Source: Phoronis australis (lineage: Eukaryota; Phoronida; Phoronidae). Taken from it: DNA of 50,402 nt. Positions within the stretch are counted from its first letter, which is position 1. The number at the start of each line of letters is the position of its first letter. The notes under the pieces were generated by a model, which was given only the letters and a program-made list of their open reading frames with translations, had not been told where the DNA came from and ran no database searches. A program made the translations under genes and the position numbers. Of the stretch, positions 22,401 through 34,400 are shown in pieces. The stretch is taken from NCBI GenBank assembly GCA_002633005.1, contig NMRA01000955.1, positions 31,225 to 81,626 on the forward strand, given 5' to 3'.

Positions 22401-25400
22401 TTCAAAATAAATTATTGTCATCCTAACCAATACTTATATCAAACTGAAACAAAGTTTGTCTCATTAGATGCAACTTGTAATGCCTTTGGAGTGCTCATGA
22501 GTGCACATGATTTGAGAAGCCAGCATTGAATAAATCACTACGGTTACCGGCTTTAGGTGCAATAAAACTAACTGACGGGACACCGAGGCCATGTGAGCGC
22601 ATGCTAATTCAGTGTTTGCTGACAGAAACTGTTGTGAAAAAACTATCCCATGGCCAGGTGTTAGGGGAATCTTTATTTACATTTACATTACTCAAATAAT
22701 GATTGTCAATTTACAACTTCTGCCCTGACTGTTCTGTGGCCAAAGCAGAACCTGAATTCGCGGCCCCTGACGAGTAAGTAGATTTGCAGTTTGGTGGCTA
22801 ATTCACATTCATAATCACATGCACATTACTTCTTTGGCTCACTAGTGTAGTATTTTCTTTACTGGAAGTTTAGTTTCCAACTTTGGCTGGTTTACGTTCA
22901 TGATGTCTTAAGTCCGGTTTGATCGTTTCCAAGCCGCTGGCTGGGATAACGGGTCAGTGCGGCCGCAATGGGACTGATCGGGCTCCGAGCCACTGGCAAG
23001 GATAACAAGCGTTTTGTGTGTTTAGAACTCAAAAAATCACAAGTATAAACAACACAAATCAAGGTTCTCCTGTCTGTATCTCACAGAAAAATACTTCAAA
23101 TTTATCTCTGAACAGACCCCAAACTCCTGCTACGGACCTTATTGGCCTGCCGAACTTTGTAGGGTACGGTGTGTCCAAATACCAATAAATCCGTAACTGC
23201 GAAATAAAACAACATGTTTTTATTATTAATTGTTTTACATCGGAGTTTGATGATTTATTGCTGTTAAACGAATTCAAGCGATAAGCTGACACCAGTAACC
23301 TGTGTTGTGAACCGCTGAACAGACTGCGTGTGAAACCAATTACGTCATTGGATAATTTCAACACATCCGTCTGCCGTCAGGTGTGGGGTAACGCAACCGA
23401 ACGTGCCGTTATCGAGTAGAACTACTCGATCTAAATTGATACAAATTAGATTGTTTTTTGGGTGGCATACTCCTTTAATGTGTGTCCATGATCATCTGCT
23501 CCAAAGATACTTCTGGCAATGTGTTGATAGTTCTTAAGTTTGTGTGTGCCATTTTTCATCACATGCTTCTGGTGTACCTGTTTGGAACTCTCTAGTAACT
23601 GTAGACAGTTTGCCTCACTGGTACTTTTCCACAGGACCCTTGGCAGTATTGCTGTGATTATTCCTGAGAGGAAGAATGCTCATCACTCTATACTGAATGG
23701 ACTTGACTCGCATGACTCTGTAGAGATGGGGGCTGCTATGTATGCTGCTTCACATTTTGCAGCTCAGTCAAAGTAAGTTAGTTTCTGGAGGAAGATTTTG
23801 TTGTTGATATAAGAATTTCAGAGGCTAATTTTTTGCTTTCAGTTTGAAGGTATTCACTAGGTATCTATGGATTTGTGGATTGGCCAGTGGCTTGCCATCA
23901 AGATTTCATGATTAACTTGTTGGGCAAACGTGTTGTCTGTCTGCAGGAGGATACTGATGTGACTTAACTATCTAGAATTCTGTCAAGACATGTTGACAAA
24001 ATACTAGACAAAATTATATGAATTAAAACTTGAGTAGACAATAAAACAGTTGGTATTTATATACTAAGAGTGATTCCATATAAAAACCAACAGGTAGAGT
24101 TTATACCCAAAATCACAGATTTTTTGAAACTTAGCAGATGAGTATGGTTTGTTGAGATATAGAAAAACCTCACTTTTTAAGAAATTTCATTCATTATTTT
24201 TCTTTTTATGACCTGTAACCAGACCTTTATCCAGGATTTTGAAAATAGGGTGTCCAAAATGGGGTTCCCAATATTCCAGGGCGTCCATGATTCCGACGCG
24301 TAACCCCCCACCTCCACCAATACCCCCAAACACACAAATTTTTTACAAAAATGCATAGATCAAGGTTTTTACATCTAAGTTTATAAAACAGCCTTCTCTG
24401 GTGAGCATTTTTACTAAAAAAAACTGTGTAGACCAAGACTTTTACAATGCTGTCAATCAAGTGTCAAAATAGCAACAATGCATATACTTTGTATAATTTG
24501 TATATTTCTTCCTGCTTTGAAAAAAGCCCCCACTGTGAGTCTTCAGAGGCTTCCTAGTATTCATTGAAAGGTTCTTATTGACAGTGGGCGTCCAAATGAT
24601 GCATTGGGCGTCCTTGCCAGGGCTTCCAGATTAGTGCTAGGGCGTCCATTTGGACGCCCAGGACGTAGGCTGCATAAAGGCCTGCCTGTAACTCCATTTT
24701 GCAACAAAATTGGACGTTGAAATAGGCATGTTTGAATGCATTTTACTAAGGTCAAAACAAATAAATGATACGAATTGAAAGAGCAATGGCTGAATAATTA
24801 AATGGCATATCTTTCAAAATCCATTTTTAAATTTGTACGTTTTGAGTTTGTGAGGCAAAAATGGCTATTTTGCAGGTTTTCACTGAAGCCATTTTCGGCC
24901 AAATTTGGCACTGTAGCAGCCATAACGCACCTTTCCAGAAATTGACCTTATAATAATTTGTTCAGTCATTCCTAACCTGTTCATAATCTAAAATAAAAAA
25001 TCTTGCCTCTAAAGTAGTTCTTGCGTAAGAAGCATTACACGAAGTGCATTTCATCCTATTTGCATGTTCTCAGTTGTCTCTGCTACCAATAGGGGGCTCT
25101 TGGAACATACAATAAGCTTGCAAAACAGACATAAAAGCCTTGTATTTTGACGAAAAGGCATACAGCATTACTAATTACCATTCTCTGAAAACAACATTGA
25201 TGATTATTGCTTATTACAAAAAGTATGTACATAAATCTACTGGCATGGGTGCTTCTAAATGACAGATGATGATGCTTTTATTTACACGGAGACTGAAGAT
25301 GCATCTAGAATAAGAACAGTAACACGAGGACCTTGCTATAATTCAAGACTTCGCGAGATGTTGCCCTGCATTTTAAATGAAAACACATAGTTTTGGTTAA

Positions 25401-28400
25401 ATTTTAGAGGGGTTCTAGTGTTACTGAACTCACCCCTGCCTTACTCTCGTTTTCTATCTGCCTTGTTCGAGCCACAGGCAAAGGAAGGCACCCAAGGTGG
25501 ATATGGCCCCCTGTTCAGTGCAGAAAATCCTTCAACTCATCAATAGCTATTGTAACTTTGGGTTCATGTTGTAATGTCCCTGCTGGTTGTTGCAAATTTT
25601 AGTCGCCACCAGTCGCCAGAAATCGGGTGTTCCCCCTACTCACCGGGCACCCTAACGCTGAATATTTCTGACAGTATGGTCATCAGTGGTATAAAAAGGC
25701 ACACATTCACAGTCAATAGAAAATAATTCACACGAGGCAATATTATTAATGACTCATTCATGGCAGACATGAAGTAAACAGAAGTAACGGTCTCGACTTC
25801 ATAGCAAACATACTGAGTGACTGACTCTGTGGCGTAGCAAAGGGTGATCAGTGGTTCCCAAGGTGCGCGCTATGCCACTGGACTGCCTACTGTAATTTCA
25901 CTTCAACTGCACACCCGCCGAGTACGGTAAAACTCAAATTGTGTTAAAAACAAACTACTATCATATCTCTGTTCCTCGTTGGCTCTCATAACTGCTTTTA
26001 ATTCTGTACAGCCACAATTCCACCCTCGGCTACTACGACACATTTTGCCCCTGACGTGGCCACCACAATTTCACAATAGGCCAGCACCTTTTCTGCCTCA
26101 GCCACAGAAAAACTGCTCCTCAGGCCACCATCCACTCAGCCACCACGTGTTTCTATCCTGGCCACTGCCAAATTTTGCCCTGGTTGCCACTCATCCTGCC
26201 AATCCTCAGCCACTGCCACTCACCTAATTTGCACTCGGCCGCCACAGATTTCTGCCTCCTGATGCTACCCATTTGACCCAAGTTTCAACTTACTCTCGTT
26301 TTGGCCATGAACCATTCTCTCTCTTACAACCAAAGACTAAGGCCCTGGCCACTATTCATTTGGCCCTCAGCAGTCAGTTCTTCAGCCCCTGGCCAGCATC
26401 CATACTGACTTGAACTTTTTTTAGCTACCACTCATTCTCCTTCAGATGTCACTAACTTGTTTCAATTCATCCAAACACTCATGATGTCTATATTTATTCG
26501 TGTTTCTAACAGATCACTAATTGATAAAATGATACCAATACCTAAGAATGAACACATCTTGAGATTCTTCCTAACAAAATAATCCAAATAATAGCTAAAC
26601 TTCAACTTTAGTGCACTCTCAAGCACAGCTACAGACACGTGACGACAATATAATTTATGTACTTCCACTTATAACTTTCCTGCCCATTTTGTTAAAAAAC
26701 TTTTGTAAACATATCCTTTAAGTTAATACTATATAGTTACTTGAGCTGAGTTGTAGATATTGTCCATTCCGAGTTTTGTTCTAAATTACCTCACTGATTG
26801 ATAGGAGTGAAACAAAAATCAACAATCCAAAACTGCTGCAAACCAGCTGCTGACCACCACTAACCAGTCACAATTACCACCAGTTACACAAGACAAAGAA
26901 AGCACCAATTTCAAGATCTTCCCGTATCTTTGACTGGTTGTTATGCTACAAAACTAGGCTAAACGTTGAGCTCATTTACCACTTCATTCAGTAAATCTGA
27001 CGACATAACAGCATCTTCAGCAAAAATAGAGTTGTCATCAACATTGCTGCAGGCAACCTCAAAAATCCACCAATCTGCGATTCACTTAACATCACAGGTA
27101 AACAGTTTCCTAGTGGCTTCTCGTATTGTTTTCTTCATTTTGACACTTCTGAGAGTGAACGTTTTTACCAGACTTATCTCCTTCATCAAATATGTTCGTC
27201 AGAAAGCTCTTAACCTTTACTGAAAATTTTGCTGACCTTTTACCTTTTTTCAATGCCTAACCTATTGCTTCAGCATTCGTCTCACCACACTGTACTCTGA
27301 GGCTGCCTCAAATGACGCTTTGGTTCTTGCATCTGAAAGCATTTCTGACCACTGTCGTGCAATGTGGTCATACGTGGTGTCCCTCTAAATGTTCGGTGTG
27401 GTTACCCACATCCAAATGCTGACCTAGTTCTGCGTCTGCAGCAAAAAATTTTTGAGCAATGTTGCTTGGTACAAGGGAACTTTTGTTGAGGCTCTTCACT
27501 AGATACAATGCCAACCTTAACTCTTAGTGTTAAAAATGCGCCATATCTAGAGATGTTAGTGGATTTTAGAGAAATAGGTTTCCCATTTTCTCAGTAATTG
27601 TAAGTACTTACCGTCACCTACATGGAATGATTTCCACACGCGAATTCCTTGGGTGGATTAGTGGGAATTGACCTATCGCCAGGATTATGACGGACGGCTT
27701 AATTGACCAATCAGAACGCAGCATTCTAAGCACACCTTCGTCTGTGTTTCCAAGCCGCCATTATACCCGACAAACCACACATAGTCGAGTAAAACGTACT
27801 TTAGTCTTTAGCTCAAGAAATTGTCCGCTAAGAATGGGGAAACGGTGTTGATATGACGTGTGTAGTACCGAAAGCCGTTATGCTGCTCCAGAATAATATC
27901 CCGTCATTTTTTGGCATGTCCTAAGCCCAAAAATGATGTTGAAAAGCGTAAACTATGGAACAAACTGTACGGCCACACGAGCAGCTACACTTAGCGATGT
28001 TGCTTGATAACTCGAAGGCTGTTATAAACACAAATATATTAGTTCCAAGATACGCACTTTTCAGCTTGGTGGCTATGGTGAAGGCTTATCTCTGACTGTG
28101 ACTCCCGAGTTTCCTACGTCTTGCTGCCTGCTGGATCTCAGCACTCTACTGAGCGGTATAGTCCCCAAAAACATTTTTATTTTATGTTTTTTTATTTATT
28201 TCAACCTAACAGAGGCACATTTTTGTTATTCATAAACCCGTAGGCTGGCGTTCAACTGAACTTCTCTCAAGGTCAAAATTCATAGTGTCCATCGGCACAG
28301 GGAGGGCAACAGGATTACTGCCGGTAACTCGAACCTTGGTCGAGCTGTTGTATCTAAAAATAAACTGTTGAATTACTTTTTGACGTATACCTCTAGTATA

Positions 28401-31400
28401 CACTATGTCTGTAGAGTTAGACAGAGCTCATTTTGAAGTTGTTCAAACATGATATGTAGATTTATGAAGCTTTATAAAAGAATTTAAGTTATTTTTGTAA
28501 ATACCCTATTTTTGCAACGACCACACCAGACTTGTAATCTTTTGTAACCATACCACGACTTAGTGATCATGCTACCTTCAAAATTAAATGAAATCTACCT
28601 TCATGGAATGAAACTACAAAAAAGTTCGTAAGAAGGTAGGCCTAATTTAAATGTCTTAATGGTGCAAACGGTCAATTCCATAGGCGGATTTAGGGGGGGG
28701 CAGGGGCGCCAGCCCGGGGCGGGGGGCAGGGGCGCCAGCCCCCCTTCCGCAAGCAAAATGAAACAGCAAGAGCGTGAAGCGTGAGGAAATATTGAGTTCA
28801 GTAACTAGGACCGGTAGCGGAAGAGGGGGCTCAGACCCCAGATCGCGGCGGAATCATGTTCCTGTTTTTTCTAGTCCACCGATAGATTTTCTGAACAGAA
28901 GGTCCAAAGGTCTGCATCCCCGGCCAGTGCAACTTTCGGGCCGCCTGTGTACATACAATTGCACTTTGCCCAATTCCACGAGGCAACATGTTGGACCCCC
29001 CTTGTGGTATCCTAGGCGCCACTGAGTTCCAGACATTAACTTGACTTAGACACAGCCTTTGACCTACCCAGCCAGAGCAAACTGTTTGGATGAGATTAAT
29101 GTGTGCATGAGCTATGAGCCTGAATTTTTTTATCAAAATATTTCGTTGCAAGATTAGAAAAGCGTAAACAGTGCTGTCGAGTCGACCTAGTCAGAGACTA
29201 TAGTTCATATGTTGTCTGTAATCCTGTAATCTATGACCCACTTTAGTCCAGGAGTCCCACCAGTTGTGACCTACTTTTTATTTGGCGAAATTTAGCAGAC
29301 GACAGAATAAAAATATCGATGAATCTTCACTGATTTTATTCTAAAGATCATGAAATCTATGGAATCGTACAGATAATTCGACTTTAAGGTACATACCCAG
29401 CTTTACATGAACATATCGTATCAGTGGCCTTGTCATTTGTCAGGTGAAGGTGGCCCCGAGGCCGAGAAGTTCCGGCTTCGGATTTTCGCTGGCTCCTCGA
29501 GCACTTATTTTTTCATCGCCATCTTTACAAATTCCCATATCATGAACGTACGATTCTCTGTTGAAAAGCATCGCCTCTTGTCTCTGTCGAAGCGTTTTCA
29601 AATAGTACAAAAACACTCATCGGCCTCTTGTCTCTGTCGAAGCGTTTTCAAATAGTACAAAAACACTCATCGATTCCCACCACGAACGTCGTTTAGCGAC
29701 AGTGTATTTGCCTCTGACATCTCGTTCGAATGTCGGGTATCACGTGACTTTTCGCATAGGGGCGGAGCTTGCGATAGGTCAATTTGGGAATGTGCTTATA
29801 CCAGGAACTGAGTATTTTGGAAAAGACTTTGTTGCTTTGACTGAACATGCATACACATAACATCCCTTCACACGGCCACTGGAAAGTAATGCTTCTTTCA
29901 AATCCAGAAAATTGTTACCTTCGACTACAAAGTACTTCGCATGTTGTTTGAGTGAAGCAATCTTGCGATCACAGAGATCCTTTCCATTCTAGCTTTCACT
30001 AAAGTCATATCTCAGAACAGAAATGCCTGTAGAATGTGACAAGGCTGCTACGTTCAGGAGGGAAGGATCAGAGTGGTAAAATCCAGCATAACCTGACTCT
30101 TTCATCACTGGTCCTGTTCAGTCAGAAATTCACCGACTCTGGGTTGTATGAGTCTTTACTCTGGCACAGGCATTGTTTTGTGAGCTACTTTCCTGTATCT
30201 CAAATGTTCTTTGGTGTCTTTGACATGACACAATAAAGCACAAAGCTTTAATTTGTGATCGCATTTTTTGCAGAATAAACTAGAGGAACATGAAGGGCCA
30301 TCGACATCGTCCGCCATTCTGTCTTTTTAAATTGCACTTGTTACTCTCAAAACCAGTCATTACAAATACCTTCTTACTCATTTAAACTTAAAGACATTTA
30401 TTTCCATTTTAAAGTCATACAGAGTGTTTAAATTAACCTGATAATGTAAAAGAAATGAAAGAAAATAAGAGGGTTTCATGTACATTTTTATATATTATCC
30501 TCAAGCTTAACCTCAACTGACTCCCTCAGTGGTCAAAGGTCATCGGGTTCAGTTTTGATATTAGCCACGTAATAAACCCAGAAAACATTTTGTTTTCATT
30601 TGAAAGAGTTTAGACTTGGTTTCTATAACTACTTAAAGCAGACTTCTTGCTCAAAAGTTAAAGTTCAAATGGTCTGTAAACTCTGCTCGTCATTTCCAAA
30701 CCATGAAAATAGACAGTTTTGCAAGACAATTTTCACTTAAGTGTGAAGTTGAGGCAAGATTTTTTATTGCTCAGTCATCAAGACTAACTCTTTTAACTGT
30801 ATGTTCGAAATGTCAAATAAGGCTACAAGGTGTTCTATGCCAGTAAGAAGGTCACAAAAACGGCCACTAAAATTAGCCCCAAGTAGTGGTCTGTGGATTA
30901 TATCCTCTGTCTGGCACAAAACTGTCAGATTTTAATTAAAAAATGGCATAGAATTATGCAAAGTATGTGTTGGTTATTTCAGCCACCAAAATATAGCTTT
31001 TGATCTATTTTTATGTTACTCATTTTTGTTGCTGAAAACATACGATTTTTGAGACGACTAGTACTCCCAATTGTGCCAATTTGTTTTCTCATGCTCCAGC
31101 GGCGAAAATAGGGGTCATCGAGTGCACAAAAATTGGCATTTGGGTTTTTGTTAGGGTACCTACCCATGTATAAAAAATGAAGTTGTTTTGAATTTTGACA
31201 TATAGACTGAGTTTTGAAAATCTACTGGTATTTATATGGACTGCCTCTTTAATGCTTGACCCGTATTGGACAGTAATCTGTTTTGGGAAGCTAAAATAAG
31301 TATAATGATTAATAAAGATAGATGGTAGATTGAAGTGGATAATGCTTTTAATTTAACATTTACACAGCAATGCCTTCACTCAATGGGGCTATTCGAAGAA

Positions 31401-34400
31401 TTCTCTTCACGGTGTTGCTGCTGTACTAGTGGTGATTGAATTGCGCATACGTCGCTGTCTGCATGTAAACAGCTGGTAAAAAGACGGATTGTTGTCGAAA
31501 TACGTCGTCACACAAAGCCTTATTATTGCTATTTTCTCTGGTGCAAGTCTTCGACAGGTGGTCACAAATTACCAAAAGACCTAAGATTACTACATTCGTG
31601 AAGCACTGCGGTCAAAAGGGTAAACCAATGGACAAAAACTGTGTGGATGCCGAAGCCCCTTTGGGAGACTACATAACATAACTTTGTAAGAGTTTAGCAA
31701 TCAAGTTTCTATCGACATCGTTCAGTGATGGGAATGCGCCCAATATAACAGGTGCATGGTACGTGATGCTCAGAAGTCAAATATGACTTTCACAGCAGGT
31801 TCTCTTCAAAGCTGTGCTATGTCCAATAAAATTCTCTAGACTAGTGAGTTTCCTTATTTTATGGCGGACTCCATCCCCAGGACTACCAGATTAGTTACTG
31901 AGTTAACCAATGAATAAGCTATTCAGTAAACGTCATAACATTGCGTTAGAATAAAAATTAACACCTAGAATGAATTTTACCATGACTTGTTGTGGTCAGA
32001 TGCACATTATTAAATCACTTTTAGCCTGTTTCACATAGTTAAATTCAGATCTTAAATAAGACTTGGGTACAAAGATTATTAGTTTCTACACATAAACATG
32101 AAGATGAAACGTCAAGTATGTTCTGCCTTACTAAAGTAGTTTTGTCTTGTGTTTTCTTTTATAATTTGTTAATATTTCTCCTGCTATTCTGTTACAGGTG
32201 AGAGAAAACGACTGAAACCAGCCGCCTGACCGTCTATTTTACCTTTGGACAAAGTGAAAAGCAATCCTTCAACGTTAACCTGAGAGAATCGAACAAAATT
32301 CAGAAATTCAGCCCTTGATATGCCTGACTTTGGACTCCATTGCTAGGGAAAATTACAATTGTTTTTAACAATGTTGTTTCTTTATATACTTTTCTTGCAT
32401 GTGGAACTTTTGTTATGTACAAGTTAACACAAAACTTAAAATTGTTCAAAGGCCTTCTTAAGAAAGCTCTAAAAATAATTACACACACAAACAAATCAAA
32501 TGCAAACAAAGGGAATACTTCATTTTGATCGCTGCACATTTCTAGAGGTCAACACTGAGGAAAACGACAATTCGCAAGCGTAATCACTAGTCATTTCAGC
32601 TTGATGAAGAATAGGCACAATTGCACTGTGTGGGACTTTAAAACTGAGGAAATATTGTGGTTTCAATAATTAGTGACAATCTTGCCTGTTGATGAAAATG
32701 TTATTCATCATCAAAGTGTAACATTAACGGGCTTCCTACTGACAATAAGACAATCGATGCAGTCGCTGAATGTCATTTCCCCATAATGTGTACGAAATTG
32801 AAAAGTTTTTACCATTAGCATTAAGTCTTTCTTCTGAAAGGAAAAGTTAATGTCACTCAGTGAGAAAGGACAGGTATTTATACAAGGTGGTTTTGGTTTT
32901 CATTTCACAGAGATCTAATTTCAATAGCCTATAGAAGCGCTTGTAAAAAAGGTCCAGTTTCGGCACGTAGCTTTCCTCCAGGTAACCTCATTCAGCCTCA
33001 ATTAGATCCTTGAAGGTAAACACAAAAGCATATCACTTGACTCATTTTGTGCCCAAAATCTGACCCTGAACTAGACCAGAGTGTCACTACGTCTTCTTTA
33101 GCTTCAATCCAGCATGTTTCTTCCAGGAAAAGAAATAAGCTATTGTCCACACATGACTTATTGCCTATGAAAGGCCATCCTCACCAATGAGGTTGACTTG
33201 TGTAGCAGTCAAATATAGTTCCTCTCCATACACAAACGACACGTTGTCTTATGGTAACTTCGTACTGCGATTCACATATACCAGGGTCACTGACATGTAC
33301 ATTGTGCCATGCAGCACTAATGGTGTGTGGAAATGCTGTGGGCCCGAGTAACAAAGCTTGTTCGTTGTCTCTGATGAAGAAAGTAGGCTTTAACAACAGA
33401 TCTACACTGGATGGGAGTATCTTGTTGGTGAGCTGCAGTCAACTGCTAAAAACCAATTTTTGTCCATTCAGGGTCAATGCAGAAGCGATGCATATCTCCT
33501 CTGCTCGGTAGAAGCCCTCAAACCTAAAACTTAAAGGTCACTTGAAAACAGACATGATTTTCATTTCAACGTGTAATAAATTTCCGGAAGACACAGGATA
33601 GGGAGTAAACAGTCTAATGTATATTTACGTACCCTTTGTCATGGCATTGGGCTTCGATTGTAATCTCACTAACCAATATCGAGTTAAACATTCAGCATTC
33701 ATTGATGTAACTGTCACTGATAATCCTGTAATAATACTGCTTTGATGTACGAAAACATCCCGAGTCAAGTATCGTAACACGCATCACAACAAAGATTTAC
33801 CCGACAGGCGACTGCCGTGAAGTAGACATCGGCGAGAATCTCAGATAACAGGTATCAGTAGAATAAACATGGAATAATTGTTAAAATAATCACAAACCTT
33901 ACCTTTGTATAAGGTCGTGCTTACTTTCTCTCATAGAAGCACCGTTTTCACGCAATCTCAGATTCAGTTGGCACGCCTACAAGCCATTTCACCATGTATT
34001 TAAAGGACTCGCGAAATCGAGGCTGTTAATCTATCATCACTAGTACACCCGCGCCCTCTAGTTAATGTAAATTTTCCGAATAGCCCCATTGACTGCCAGG
34101 TCAACTGGCTAAAGCATCTGATTGGTCTGTTACCTGGAAATTTCCTTAAGATATAATCAGATGTCTTTGCGGATTGACCCGGCAGAGCCAGCGAAGTCAG
34201 TCAAGTGCAGGCAATGTCTTTGTAGCTGATGTATTGGTTGTAGATGAATGTCTTTGTGTTTCCTCGCAGAACCTTTTGTGACAGTGTCTTTGTGTTTCCT
34301 CGCAGAACCTTTTGTGACAGCATCTGTGGGAAGCTTGCTGACAAGATAAAGGGCCTGGAGACACCCGTTGAGACCAAGTTGAAACTCATTGAAATCTTTC

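Noticed and set aside
23059-23364. Minus-strand frame with FEVFFCEIQTGEP, also seen at about 37735-37926, as a transposase piece
   Set aside because: It recurs because element F recurs; the frame is not kept in full between copies and no domain was recognised.
25979-26227. Pro/His-rich protein
   Set aside because: Open because of the C-rich repeat tract with few T-initial stop codons; not protein-like.
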